Source: Corynebacterium sp. zg-331
Lineage (GTDB): Bacteria; Actinomycetota; Actinomycetes; Mycobacteriales; Mycobacteriaceae
Reading direction: 5' to 3'
Assembly (NCBI RefSeq): GCF_014267345.1
Contig: NZ_JACMYD010000001.1
Span: forward strand, 558,001-622,000
Length of the DNA: 64,000 nt
Part shown: positions 10,324 to 19,408 of the stretch, piece by piece
How positions within the stretch are numbered: position 1 is the stretch's first letter
Layout: each line of letters opens with the position of its first letter
Made by a program: the position numbers and the translations under genes
Notes under the pieces: model-generated
The model's input: the letters and a program-made list of their open reading frames with translations, nothing else
Databases searched by the model: none
Told to the model about the DNA's origin: nothing

Positions 10324-11415
10324 CTAGAGTCGCTGGCTCATGGAGGCCAACAGATCCTCCCAGGCGGTCACGAACTTCTCCACGCCCTCTCGTTCCAGCA
10401 CCGCAAATACGTCGTGAAGGTCGATGCCCACGCGCTCAAGGGCGGCAAAGACGTCCTCGGCGGCTTCTCCCGTGTCCGTGAGGGTATCTCCGCGCAGGTC
10501 ATCGCTGCTGATAACCGCATCGATCGTAGTCTGCGGCATGGTATTGACGGTCTGCGGGCCGGCCAATTCCGCGACGTAGAGGGTGGCAGGGTAGTCGGGG
10601 TTTTTTACCCCAGTGGAGGCCCACAGCGGACGCTGTACCTGGGTACCCTCCGGTAGGTTTTCCTGTGCAGTCGCGTCAAAGGCATCGAGGAAAAGCGCAT
10701 AGGCCCGACGAGCATTGGCTACCCCCGCCTTGCCTCGCAGCGCCAGCGCCTCGTCGGTGCCGATGGCCTCCAGGCGCTTGTCCACCTCGGTGTCCAGCCG
10801 GGAGACGAAGAAAGACGCCACAGAGACAATTTGGGACACGTCGCGGCCCGCGGCGGCGGCCCGGCGGATGCCCTCCTTGTAGGCCTCGATCACGCGCCGG
10901 TAGCGCTCCACGGAGAAAATCAGGGTGACGTTCACGCTGATCCCCTCCGCCAGCACCTCCGCGATGGCGGACAGGGAGCCCTCGGTGGCCGGAATCTTGA
11001 TCATCGCATTGGGGCGATCCACCTGCCGCCACAACTCGCGGGCCTGCGCCACGGTAGCCTCGGCATCCTCGGAAAAGCGCGGGTCAACCTCGATGGACAC
11101 CCGGCCGTCGCGCCCCTTCGTGGCGCGGTAGACCCCCGCGAAAAGATCGCAGGCGGCGCGCACGTCCTCGACGCTCATCGCGTAGACGGCGGTGTCCGCA
11201 TCCGCACCGCGCTCACGCAGCCGTGCAATCTGATCGTCGTAGGCGGAACCCGTGGACATGGCCGTGGCAAAGATGGCGGGGTTCGTGGTCACCCCGGCGA
11301 TGCCCGCGGTAGCGATCATCCGTTCCAGGTTCCCTGAGGCGATCCGCTCGCGGGAGAGGTCATCCAACCAGGTCGTGGTGCCGATCTCGGCAAGCCGTTC
11401 GATGGTGTTGCTCAT
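10324..11415 (-). CDS. tal: Transaldolase
   Basis: Transfers dihydroxyacetone units between sugar phosphates in the non-oxidative pentose-phosphate pathway. ATG at 11415 with AAGGAG upstream gives 363 residues; an upstream extension only shadows tkt. The Schiff-base lysine is Lys140 in NAMIKIPATEG, and VTTNPAIFA near residue 45 is the conserved substrate loop. It lies 17 bp downstream of tkt, which indicates co-transcription. Confidence 0.96.
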   Translation of the reverse strand: MSNTIERLAEIGTTTWLDDLSRERIASGNLERMIATAGIAGVTTNPAIFATAMSTGSAYDDQIARLRERGADADTAVYAMSVEDVRAACDLFAGVYRATKGRDGRVSIEVDPRFSEDAEATVAQARELWRQVDRPNAMIKIPATEGSLSAIAEVLAEGISVNVTLIFSVERYRRVIEAYKEGIRRAAAAGRDVSQIVSVASFFVSRLDTEVDKRLEAIGTDEALALRGKAGVANARRAYALFLDAFDATAQENLPEGTQVQRPLWASTGVKNPDYPATLYVAELAGPQTVNTMPQTTIDAVISSDDLRGDTLTDTGEAAEDVFAALERVGIDLHDVFAVLEREGVEKFVTAWEDLLASMSQRL

Positions 11416-11432
11416 TGTTGAGTGCTCCTTAG

Positions 11433-13526
11433 TTAGGCGAGGGATTCCTTGGCCGCCGCTACCACGGCCTGCGCCGTGATGCCGAATTCCTGATACAGGC
11501 GCTGGTAATCGGCGGAGGCGCCGTAATGCTCCAGCGATACCGCACGACCCCGGGACCCGAGGAAGCGATGCCAAGGCATCGCGATTCCCGCCTCCACGGA
11601 GACCCGGGCGGTAACCTCGGGCGGCAGCACCTCGTCGATGTAGGCCTGATCCTGCTGAGAGAACCAATCCAGGCAGGGAACGGACACGACGCGAGCCGCG
11701 ACGCCCTGTCGCTCCAGTTCTTCTGCGGCCTCGACGGCCAGCTGCACCTCCGAGCCGGAACCCATCAAGATCACCTCGGGCGTGGTCTTCGACCCCTCTA
11801 CCAACACGTAAGCACCACGTACGACCCCCTCGGTGGCCCGTTCCTTGGTGCCCGCCAATACCGGCACATTCTGCCGAGTCAGGGCGAAGGCCTTGGGGCC
11901 GTGTTCCTTACTCGCCAGGGCCGCGCGCCACGCCGCGGCGGTCTCGTTCGCATCTGCCGGGCGCAACACCGCGAGGTTGGGGATCGCCCGCAGCGAGGCA
12001 AGGGACTCCACCGGCTGATGCGTGGGCCCGTCCTCGCCCAGGCCGATGGAATCGTGCGTCCACACGTAGTAAACGTCCGTGCCCATCAGCGCCGCCAGAC
12101 GCACGGCAGGACGCATATAGTCCGAGAAGATGAGGAAGGTACCCCCGTAGGGGCGGGTGGGCCCGTGCAGGGCGATGCCGTTGAGGATGGAGCCCATGGC
12201 GTGCTCGCGGATGCCAAAATGCAGGTTGCGCCCGTAGGGGCTGGTCCGGAATGCCCCGGTCGAGATGGCCTCGGGGCCGAAGGAGGCATCCGCCTTGATG
12301 AGGGTGTTATTGGAACCCGCGAGGTCTGCGGAGCCTCCCCACAGCTCCGGCAGGTGGGCGCCTAGGACCTGCAGCACGGCCTCGGAAGCCTTGCGGGTGG
12401 CAACGCCCTTGGCATCGGCGTCCCAGACGGGTAGCTCCTCGTCCCAGCCCTGAGGCAGTTCGCCAGAGACGAGGCGCTCGAAGAGCGCGCGGCCCTCGGG
12501 GTTGGCCTCGGCCCACCGGGAGAACTCCTCGTTCCATCGTTCGTGAGCCTGGGCGCCGCGCTCCACCAGGGCGCGGGTGTGGGCGATGACCTCCGGGGCG
12601 ACGGCAAAATGTTCCCTCGGATCAAAGCCTAGGGCTTCTTTAACCCCGGCCACTTCCTGCGCCCCGAGGGCCGCGCCATGAACCTTGCCGGTATTGGCTA
12701 GGGTGGGTGCGGGGTGGCCGATGACGGTGCGCACGCGGATGAAGGTGGGGCGGCCGGTCTCCGCCTTGGCCTGGGCTACCGCCTGTTCCAGGGCCACCAC
12801 ATCCTCGCCGCCCTCGATCTCTAGGGTCTGCCAGCCGTAGGCCCGGTAGCGCGCCACCACATCCTCGGTGAAAGCAATCTGCGTATCGTCCTCGATGGAG
12901 ATGCGGTTATCGTCCCAGAAAACGATCAGGTTACCCAGCTGCTGGGTGCCGGCCAGGGAACTGGCCTCGGCGGTCACACCTTCCTCCAGGTCTCCATCGG
13001 AAGCGATCACGTAGACATAGTGATCGAAGGGGGACTGGCCTGGTGCAGCCTCCGGGTCAAAAAGACCGCGTTCGCGGCGAGCCGCCATCGCCATGCCCAC
13101 GGCGGAAGCCAAGCCCTGTCCCAGCGGGCCGGTGGTCATCTCCACCCCCGCGGTATGACCGTACTCGGGGTGCCCGGGGGTCAGCGAGCCCCAGGTGCGC
13201 AGCGCCTTGAGGTCCTCAAGCTCCAGACCAAACCCACCCAGATAAAGCTGAATGTATTGGGTCAGGGAGGAATGTCCGGCGGAAAGCACGAAGCGATCGC
13301 GTCCCACCCAGGTGGGATCGGCGGGATCGTGCCGCAGTACGCGCTGGTAGAGGGTATAGGCCAGGGGAGCCAGGCTCATGGCGGTGCCGGGATGTCCACT
13401 GCCGCAGTTTTCAACGGCATCGGCAGCTAGAACCCGGACGGTATCCACGGCCCGGGTATCCACCTCCGTCCAGTCCTCGGGGTAGCGGCGCACGGTCAGG
13501 GCCTGCATATCGGGGGAAAGCGGCAC
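11433..13526 (-). CDS. tkt: Transketolase
   Basis: Thiamine-diphosphate enzyme moving two-carbon units between sugar phosphates. The GTG at 13526, with GAGGAT upstream, gives 697 residues, close to other corynebacterial Tkt proteins. ThDP motif SDGDLEEGVTAEA...NLIVFWDDN, substrate histidines in GHPGTAMSLAP and HDSIGLGEDGPTHQP, and the glutamate-bearing HFGIREHAMG segment are intact. First gene of the pentose-phosphate operon, divergent from ctaB. Confidence 0.97.
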   Translation of the reverse strand: MPLSPDMQALTVRRYPEDWTEVDTRAVDTVRVLAADAVENCGSGHPGTAMSLAPLAYTLYQRVLRHDPADPTWVGRDRFVLSAGHSSLTQYIQLYLGGFGLELEDLKALRTWGSLTPGHPEYGHTAGVEMTTGPLGQGLASAVGMAMAARRERGLFDPEAAPGQSPFDHYVYVIASDGDLEEGVTAEASSLAGTQQLGNLIVFWDDNRISIEDDTQIAFTEDVVARYRAYGWQTLEIEGGEDVVALEQAVAQAKAETGRPTFIRVRTVIGHPAPTLANTGKVHGAALGAQEVAGVKEALGFDPREHFAVAPEVIAHTRALVERGAQAHERWNEEFSRWAEANPEGRALFERLVSGELPQGWDEELPVWDADAKGVATRKASEAVLQVLGAHLPELWGGSADLAGSNNTLIKADASFGPEAISTGAFRTSPYGRNLHFGIREHAMGSILNGIALHGPTRPYGGTFLIFSDYMRPAVRLAALMGTDVYYVWTHDSIGLGEDGPTHQPVESLASLRAIPNLAVLRPADANETAAAWRAALASKEHGPKAFALTRQNVPVLAGTKERATEGVVRGAYVLVEGSKTTPEVILMGSGSEVQLAVEAAEELERQGVAARVVSVPCLDWFSQQDQAYIDEVLPPEVTARVSVEAGIAMPWHRFLGSRGRAVSLEHYGASADYQRLYQEFGITAQAVVAAAKESLA

Positions 13527-13564
13527 GATGGGATCCTCACGTTCGGAGCGACAAAATTGCGTAG

Positions 13565-13579
13565 ACACTACCTTAGTGT
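13565..13579. promoter_or_regulatory. Back-to-back -10-like elements, tkt/ctaB divergent region
   Basis: ACACTA (13565-13570) and TAGTGT (13574-13579) form a perfect inverted repeat with a 3-bp spacer. Read on each strand, both are TANNNT -10 hexamers pointing away from each other, toward tkt (start 13526) and ctaB. The symmetry could equally be an operator. The rest of the 233-bp gap shows nothing else clear. Confidence 0.4.
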
Positions 13580-13759
13580 TTTTCCGCCGCGAGCAGCCAC
13601 GCCTCGCCACATCTCTCCCGATGTTCGTCCCGGGAGCGCGGCGCGATAGAGTAATGAAAGATTGTGCGCGCGGCCCGAGGCGCGGGAACCGTCGCGCATC
13701 CCGGCTCGACTAGTGTGGGGGCGGCTGACAACATCACGAGATCGCTGGAGGCATCTTCC

Positions 13760-14692
13760 TTGAACACGATCAAGGCATACATCGCTCTGACGAAGCCACG
13801 AGTCATCGAGCTGCTCCTCGTGGCCACCATTCCCGCGATGTTGCAGGCCGATCGTGGGCAGAACAACATCGTGCTCATCCTGCTCACCCTCATCGGCGGC
13901 TGGATGGGCGCGGCGGCGGCCAACACCTTCAACATGGTGGCGGACTCCGATATTGACCAAAAAATGGGTCGCACTCGCGCCCGCCCCCTCGTGCGCCACA
14001 CCGTATCCAACCGCAATGCCATCATCTTCGCCTGGACGCTCACCGTGGTGAGCTTCCTGTGGCTGTGGTTACTATGCGGATCCCTCCTGGCCGCGGGCTT
14101 CGTCATGGTCACCATCTGGTTTTATATCGCGGTATACACCAAGTTCCTCAAGCGCCGCACGCACATGAACATCGTCTGGGGCGGCGCCGCCGGATGCATG
14201 CCGGTGGTGGTGGGCTGGGCCGTCATTACGAACAATACCCCCAATGCCTCTGCCGTGGCCTGGTGGCAGGCCCTGGTGCTGTGGCTCATCATCTTTTTCT
14301 GGACGCCCCCGCATACCTGGGCGCTGGCCATGAAATACCGCGACGACTACGAGCGCGCCGGGGTGCCCATGCTTCCGGTGGTGCGCACGCCGGTGGAGGT
14401 CACCCGGCAGATTCTCTGGTACAGCTGGGCCACTGTGGCCGTGTCCCTTCTTTTGGTTCCGGCCGCCTCCTGGATCTACGCGCTCGGAGCGGTAGTCTCC
14501 GGCGCCGCGTTCCTCGTCATGGCCACCCAGCTGCACCGTGGGGTGCGCGATGGTCAGCCGGTCAAGCCCCTCAAGCTATTTATCTTGTCCAACAACTACC
14601 TGGCGGTGTTGTTCGTGGCTCTCTCCGTCGATGCGGTTCTAGGCTGGGAGACCTTTGGTCGCCTGGCGGGCTGGTCTACCGCGGCATTCTAG
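13760..14692 (+). CDS. ctaB: Protoheme IX farnesyltransferase (heme O synthase)
   Basis: Polytopic membrane prenyltransferase that farnesylates heme B, feeding heme A synthesis for cytochrome aa3 oxidase. Start chosen at TTG 13760 because GGAGG lies 8 nt upstream (13747-13751); the frame is open further, so a GTG near 13715 is possible. 310 residues. The prenyl-diphosphate Asp motif [20 protein letters not shown] and the second motif [14 protein letters not shown] are clear, with about nine hydrophobic helices. Convergent with the reductase gene, which ends 3 bp away. Confidence 0.94.
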   Translation: MNTIKAYIALTKPRVIELLLVATIPAMLQADRGQNNIVLILLTLIGGWMGAAAANTFNMVADSDIDQKMGRTRARPLVRHTVSNRNAIIFAWTLTVVSFLWLWLLCGSLLAAGFVMVTIWFYIAVYTKFLKRRTHMNIVWGGAAGCMPVVVGWAVITNNTPNASAVAWWQALVLWLIIFFWTPPHTWALAMKYRDDYERAGVPMLPVVRTPVEVTRQILWYSWATVAVSLLLVPAASWIYALGAVVSGAAFLVMATQLHRGVRDGQPVKPLKLFILSNNYLAVLFVALSVDAVLGWETFGRLAGWSTAAF

Positions 14693-14700
14693 ATCTAGAA
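14687..14700. repeat. Palindrome holding both stop codons of ctaB and the reductase gene
   Basis: TTCTAGATCTAGAA is a perfect 14-bp palindrome. TAG for ctaB is at 14690-14692 and the opposing TAG is at 14695-14697, so two convergent genes end within it with two bases between their stops. Confidence 0.7.
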
Positions 14701-15582
14701 CCTCAGCACCGCCAGGCCCGTGAGGTCCTCGCCGCGCAACCCACTGATCTCCTCCAAGCAATACTGACGACCGAACGGGATGGTGATGCTCCCTTCCGTG
14801 AGGGCCTGGGTTACCGCCTGGGCGCGCGTGCGAAAACCATCCGGCTCCCGCAGATAATCCTCTAGCACCGGACAAGAAAGGGTGAGCGATCCCCGGGAGG
14901 CGAGTTCCACGGGGGAGATCCTCTTGAGGGGGTGGGGCGGCTGCCCGTACAGGCACAAGGTACCGCGGCGGCGCAGGCTCGCCAGCGCATGCTCCAGCCC
15001 CTGCTTCCCCGCACCGTGCAGGGCAACGTCCACCCCTCCGGCTGCCGCGGCGCGGCGCGTGGCCGCGTGCGCCCGCCGTACCACGGTGGCCCGATCGAGA
15101 TGGGGAGCCGACTCCCCGGAGGGAGACACCGCGATCACCCGTGCGCCAAGAGCCCCGGCCCACTGAGCGCTGATGAGCCCCACCGGGTCGTCGGCGGGAT
15201 TGATCAGCACCGTGCTTCCCGCCGTCACGGGGGTGGGGCAGTGCAACAGGACGTGGGCCATCATGGCTGGTTGCAGCATGGCGGCGGCGACCCCGGGGAT
15301 GATCCCCTGCGGTACTGCCACGATCCGATCACGGGGCACGCACACGGCGGCGGCGCAGGAACCGGCAACCCCAGCCCAGGCCACCAGCGTTCCCTCGGGG
15401 AGTAGCCCTTGCGGGTCGTGGGCGATCGTCCCCGTGCCCTGGGTTCCCATCACGGTCCCCGGCTTGATCACCGTGAGCGCGGCGGCCCGCACCTCCACGA
15501 GCACGCTTTCTTCCCCTGGGTGAGGTCGCGGTAGCACGACTTCCTCGGGTCGTCCACCGGCGCCCCAGATCAGCGCCTTCAT
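14695..15582 (-). CDS. Quinone-oxidoreductase-like MDR protein, shortened
   Basis: Medium-chain dehydrogenase/reductase fold of the zinc-free quinone oxidoreductase type. 295 residues against about 320-330 for the family. The N-terminal MKALIWGAGGRPEEVVLPRP and the Rossmann strand (GARVIAVSPSGE) are recognisable, but the dinucleotide loop, normally AAGGVG, reads NPADDPVG, and the N-terminal catalytic domain is compacted after residue 40. Activity is therefore doubtful. It sits between ctaA and ctaB, a position also occupied by such genes in other corynebacteria, which suggests a link to heme A formation. It ends next to ctaB and starts 3 bp from the ctaA stop. Confidence 0.75.
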   Translation of the reverse strand: MKALIWGAGGRPEEVVLPRPHPGEESVLVEVRAAALTVIKPGTVMGTQGTGTIAHDPQGLLPEGTLVAWAGVAGSCAAAVCVPRDRIVAVPQGIIPGVAAAMLQPAMMAHVLLHCPTPVTAGSTVLINPADDPVGLISAQWAGALGARVIAVSPSGESAPHLDRATVVRRAHAATRRAAAAGGVDVALHGAGKQGLEHALASLRRRGTLCLYGQPPHPLKRISPVELASRGSLTLSCPVLEDYLREPDGFRTRAQAVTQALTEGSITIPFGRQYCLEEISGLRGEDLTGLAVLRF

Positions 15583-15585
15583 CGC

Positions 15586-16521
15586 TTAAGCATCCGTGGG
15601 AGAGTGTCGCCGCAGCCCCAGGGCGTACAGGATTGCCGTAAGGGCCACCACCACCGAGGACATCGCGATGTGCATCGGCACGGACCAGCGTGGAACTCCC
15701 AACCGGTACTGCGCAATCCCGATGCCCGCCTGAACCACGATCATCGCCAGGAGCAACAATCCCGTGCGCTTGGCCTCCATCGAGGCACCACGCCGGTGAA
15801 GCAGCACCACGGTGATGAGGGTGCACAGAAGATAGACGTACATGAGGTAACCGTGGATGTGGGCCATGAGGTCGATGTCTACCTCCAAGCGCCCGGACAT
15901 TCCGGCTTCCGCGTCGCCCGCGTGCGGCCCGGCACCGGTGACCATCGTCCCGGTGACCAACACCACGGCCAGGGCGCAGGCGGCTACCACCGCGCTGACC
16001 CTCACCGCGCGCGGGTAGGCGCGCACCGGAGCACCGTCGTCGGGCTCCATCACCCGGATAACGAGCAGGGCCGCCACCCATACCAGGATCATTGAGGGGA
16101 GGAAGTGCAGGGCCACCGACCACCACTTAAGGTCGAGGTGCACGGAGATACCGCCGATGATGGCCTGGAGAATCACCCCCACAGCGGAGATCAGGGCGTA
16201 ATTAATCAACTCCCAGCGGCGTTTCGCCTGCACCAGGGCCACGAACACCGCCACCACGGCGGCGACCACTACGAAGGTCAGCAGTCGGTTGCCGAACTCA
16301 ATGGCCTGGTGCACCAGGGGGGCGGCCCCCTGGACGGGGACGAGCGACCCGGCCTGACACTGCGGCCAGGTATCGCACCCCAAACCCGAGCCGGTCACGC
16401 GCACGATGGAACCCGTGACCGTGATGCCCCCCTGACAGAGCAACAGGATCAGGGCCGCCAGGCGCTGAAACCGTAGGGACGATACGACGTTGCTTTTCGC
16501 GGAAGGCAGCACGGTACTCAC
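15586..16521 (-). CDS. ctaA: Heme A synthase
   Basis: Membrane protein of the COX15/CtaA family oxidising heme O to heme A for cytochrome c oxidase. 311 residues, about eight transmembrane helices. Heme-ligand histidines appear in LVHQAIEFGNRLL, VALHFLPSM, LMAHIHGYLMY and PMHIAMSSV, and the cysteine pair in GLGCDTWPQC near the N terminus is typical. The GTG lies 8 nt after TAGGCT, so its mRNA is probably leaderless. It is followed at 3 bp by the quinone-reductase-like gene. Confidence 0.95.
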   Translation of the reverse strand: MSTVLPSAKSNVVSSLRFQRLAALILLLCQGGITVTGSIVRVTGSGLGCDTWPQCQAGSLVPVQGAAPLVHQAIEFGNRLLTFVVVAAVVAVFVALVQAKRRWELINYALISAVGVILQAIIGGISVHLDLKWWSVALHFLPSMILVWVAALLVIRVMEPDDGAPVRAYPRAVRVSAVVAACALAVVLVTGTMVTGAGPHAGDAEAGMSGRLEVDIDLMAHIHGYLMYVYLLCTLITVVLLHRRGASMEAKRTGLLLLAMIVVQAGIGIAQYRLGVPRWSVPMHIAMSSVVVALTAILYALGLRRHSPTDA

Positions 16522-16529
16522 GGTTTTCT

Positions 16530-16535
16530 AGCCTA
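16530..16535 (-). promoter_or_regulatory. Leaderless-type -10 of ctaA
   Basis: TAGGCT on the minus strand, 8 nt before the GTG at 16521; no Shine-Dalgarno sequence lies between. Confidence 0.6.
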
Positions 16536-16582
16536 ATGCTCCGCCACCGGGAAACACCACACGACGTGGGGACGGCCGACGT

Positions 16583-16623
16583 TATAAGAAACACGCGGGC
16601 GCGGCGGAACTCAGCGCGCCCGC
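16583..16623 (-). terminator. Intrinsic terminator of the alcohol dehydrogenase gene
   Basis: On the minus strand the stem GCGGGCGCG / CGCGCCCGC (16615-16623 with 16595-16603, 11-nt loop) is followed by GTGTTTCTTATAA. It lies 8 bp beyond the stop at 16631. Confidence 0.7.
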
Positions 16624-16630
16624 CATCCGA

Positions 16631-17647
16631 CTAGGGGCGCACCAACACCTTGATGGCTTCGCGCCGATCCATCGCGCGGTACCCCTCGGCGATGTTCTCC
16701 AGGGACACCTGCTTGGTAAACACCTTGCCGGGCTCGATGGCACGCTCAAAGATCAGGCGGATCAGCTCCGGGAGGTACGTGCGCACGGGGGCCGGGCCAC
16801 CCATCAGGTGTACCTGGGAGAAGAAGAGCTCCTCGCCAGGCAGGGAAACACCGTGGGCCACACCCACGTAACCCACGTGCCCGCCGGGGCGGCACGAGGC
16901 AATGGCCTGCTGCATGGAATCCTGGGTGCCCACGGCCTCGATCACGCTGTGAGCACCCAGACCGTTGGTGAGCTCCTTGATCCGAGCCACCCCGGCCTCG
17001 CCGCGCTCCGCCACAATGTCCGTGGCCCCAAATTCCCGGGCCAGGGCCTGGCGATCGGCGTGCCGGCTCATGGCGATGATGCGCTCGGCTCCCATCTGCT
17101 TGGCCGAGAGAATCGCCAACAGACCCACCGCGCCGTCGCCCACGACCACGACGGTCTTGCCGGGGCCAACCTGGGCCGCGTCGGCGGCAAACCACCCGGT
17201 GCCCAGCACATCGGAGGCCGCCAGCAGGGAGGCGATGAGATCCTTATCCGGATAGGAGGGGGTGGCCACCAAGGTGCCATCGGCGAGCGGCACCCGCAGG
17301 TATTCGGCCTGGGCCTCGCTCACAAAACCGCCGTTGAGGCAGCGGGAGGGATACCCACCCGCGCAGATATCGCAGGTGTTGTCGGAAAGGCAAAAAGAGC
17401 CCACCACGAAGTCGCCCGGCGTGACCGTGGTGACCTCCGCGCCAATCTCCTCGACCACGCCCACGTACTCGTGGCCCATGCGGGAGGGCTCCTCGACCTC
17501 GTCGGTGCCGCGATACGACCACAGATCCGAGCCACACACGCAGGTGGCCACGATCTTGATAACCGCATCGGTGGGGTCAGTAACGGTAGGTTTATCCACC
17601 TCGGTCACCCGAATGTCGCCGGGACCGTGAATGAACGTCGCCTTCAT
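16631..17647 (-). CDS. Zinc-dependent alcohol dehydrogenase family protein
   Basis: Medium-chain dehydrogenase, 338 residues from the ATG at 17647 (AAGGAG upstream). Catalytic-zinc region CVCGSDLW and GHEYVGVVEEIG; a structural-zinc-like cysteine cluster CDICAGGYPSRCLNGG; the NAD(P) loop VVGDGAVGLLAIL. The substrate cannot be read from sequence; homologues are often annotated threonine dehydrogenase-like or IMP dehydrogenase-like. Single gene with its own terminator. Confidence 0.88.
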   Translation of the reverse strand: MKATFIHGPGDIRVTEVDKPTVTDPTDAVIKIVATCVCGSDLWSYRGTDEVEEPSRMGHEYVGVVEEIGAEVTTVTPGDFVVGSFCLSDNTCDICAGGYPSRCLNGGFVSEAQAEYLRVPLADGTLVATPSYPDKDLIASLLAASDVLGTGWFAADAAQVGPGKTVVVVGDGAVGLLAILSAKQMGAERIIAMSRHADRQALAREFGATDIVAERGEAGVARIKELTNGLGAHSVIEAVGTQDSMQQAIASCRPGGHVGYVGVAHGVSLPGEELFFSQVHLMGGPAPVRTYLPELIRLIFERAIEPGKVFTKQVSLENIAEGYRAMDRREAIKVLVRP

Positions 17648-17708
17648 GGAGCGCTCCTTGGAAAGTGATGATCGGGCAATAATGCCAGACCACCTTACCC
17701 GTCGAGGC

Positions 17709-18473
17709 TTAGCCGCTGAATCGGAACCACGTTCGGGTAGCCGCGGACACCACGACGAGCCACACCGACAGGATGAGCCACTGAACCCAGGGGATGGCGC
17801 CACCAAAGGCATCGGTCAGGCCGCTGGCCAGGGTCACCGAAGGAATAAGATCCCACCAGCTGCTGCCGTCGAATCCGGAGTGGTAAAGCACCAATCCCAC
17901 CAGTCCCACCATGAGTACCCAGATGAGGTTAGCCAGGGCGAGCACCAGCTCAGAGCTCAGCGTCCCGCCCATGAGCAGCCCCATGGCGGTAAACGTGGCG
18001 GCCCCGAGCACGAGCGTGATCAAACCGAGGAGCAACCCCCCGGCCGAGACCTGCCATCCCAAGGCGGCGGCGGTGATCCCCAAGACCAGGGTTTGCAGCA
18101 GCACCATGGCCGCCACCGCGATGATCTTGCCCACGATGATGACCCAGGCGGGCACTCCGGAGGCTCCCGTGCGCTTGAGCGCGCCGTAGCGGCGATCGAA
18201 GGCCAGGGAGATAGCCTGGCCGGTAAAACCGGAGGAGGTAGTCGCGATGGCCAGCATCATAGGAAAGCCCTGGCGCAGCGGATCGGGATCCTCCAGGATC
18301 GACACCTGCGAGATGCCGATGAGCAGTCCCAGGGGAATGATGAGGCTGAGCAGCTGCTGCTCGCCGTGACGCAGAAAAAGCAACGTCTCGATGCGCCCCT
18401 GCGCGGCGATGAGCGTCGCCCGGGGGGCGCGCTGGGGGGCGGGGGTAAAGGTGCCGGTGGGGTAATCGGACAC
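17709..18473 (-). CDS. ABC-2 type export permease
   Basis: Six-helix ABC-2 membrane protein, 254 residues. The frame can start at TTG 18479, overlapping the ATPase stop, but GAGGAG stands 6 nt before GTG 18473, which is preferred. Hydrophobic segments lie near residues 45-65, 75-95, 110-135, 140-170, 175-200 and 225-245. The partner ATPase is directly upstream. The exported substrate is unknown; drug or lipid export is typical of the family. Confidence 0.86.
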   Translation of the reverse strand: MSDYPTGTFTPAPQRAPRATLIAAQGRIETLLFLRHGEQQLLSLIIPLGLLIGISQVSILEDPDPLRQGFPMMLAIATTSSGFTGQAISLAFDRRYGALKRTGASGVPAWVIIVGKIIAVAAMVLLQTLVLGITAAALGWQVSAGGLLLGLITLVLGAATFTAMGLLMGGTLSSELVLALANLIWVLMVGLVGLVLYHSGFDGSSWWDLIPSVTLASGLTDAFGGAIPWVQWLILSVWLVVVSAATRTWFRFSG

Positions 18474-18475
18474 AA

Positions 18476-19402
18476 TCAACTCCTCAGTTCTCGGCCCGTG
18501 ATCTCTAAAAAGACATCCTCAAGGCTGCACCGCGCTACGTCCACGGTCCGCACGAGCACGCCCTGGGCGGCCACCGCGGAGACCACCCGGGCCACCGACT
18601 CCGGGGTGGGGGAGACCCGCACCACGTAATGCAGGGGTCGCACCGCCGCGCATGCGCCAGGAGGCAGGTGGGCCTGGCGCTCCAGGGCGGTCAGGTCCAC
18701 CTCGCTCGCCGTGCCCAGCCGCACCTGCGGCTTCGATCCGGTGGTTAGCTCCTCGGGAGTGCCGTGGGCCACCGCGCGGCCGCGATCCATGATGACCACT
18801 CGGTCGGCCAGCGCCTCGGCCTCGTCCATCAGGTGGGTGGTGAGTACCACCGTGACGCCGTCGCGACGCAGCACCCGCATGAGCTCCCACACCGCCAGGC
18901 GCGATTGCGCGTCCATGCCTGCCGTGGGTTCGTCGAGAAAGACCAGCTCCGGGCGGCCGATCAGGGCGAGCGCCAGGGAAAGGCGCTGCTGCTGTCCCCC
19001 GGAAAGCCTGCGATAGGTGTTCTTACGCACGCCGCTGAGCCCCACGACCTCCATCAGCCAAGCGGGATCGAGGGGGTGGGCGTTATAGGCCGCCGTCAGG
19101 CGCAGCATCTCCTCCACCTTGATCCCGGAGTAGGAGCCGCCGCCTTGCAGCATGATGCCAATGCGCTCGCGGACGCGTTCCGGCTGCGTGCTGGGATCAT
19201 AACCCAACACGCTGATCCGTCCCGCAGTGGGCTTCTGGAATCCCACACACATGTCGATGGTGGTGGTCTTCCCGGCCCCGTTGGGGCCAAGCAGGGCCAA
19301 GATCTCCCCTCGGCGGGCGCTCAGGGAGAGCTCATCGACGGCGGTGGTGGCGCGGAAGGCCTTGACCACGCCGTGCAGTTCTAGAGCGTTTGGGACAGCC
19401 AC
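18476..19402 (-). CDS. ABC exporter ATP-binding protein
   Basis: 308 residues. Walker A LLGPNGAGKTTT, Q-loop IMLQGGGSYSG, signature RLSGGQQQRLS, Walker B LVFLDEPTAGMD and the H-loop TTHLMDEAEALADR are complete, followed by a 90-residue C-terminal domain usual in DrrA/CcmA-type exporters. The GTG is 8 nt after TAGACT, consistent with a leaderless transcript. It overlaps or abuts the permease gene. In corynebacteria and mycobacteria this pair neighbours mptB and sufR. Confidence 0.92.
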   Translation of the reverse strand: MAVPNALELHGVVKAFRATTAVDELSLSARRGEILALLGPNGAGKTTTIDMCVGFQKPTAGRISVLGYDPSTQPERVRERIGIMLQGGGSYSGIKVEEMLRLTAAYNAHPLDPAWLMEVVGLSGVRKNTYRRLSGGQQQRLSLALALIGRPELVFLDEPTAGMDAQSRLAVWELMRVLRRDGVTVVLTTHLMDEAEALADRVVIMDRGRAVAHGTPEELTTGSKPQVRLGTASEVDLTALERQAHLPPGACAAVRPLHYVVRVSPTPESVARVVSAVAAQGVLVRTVDVARCSLEDVFLEITGRELRS

Positions 19403-19408
19403 GGTGTC

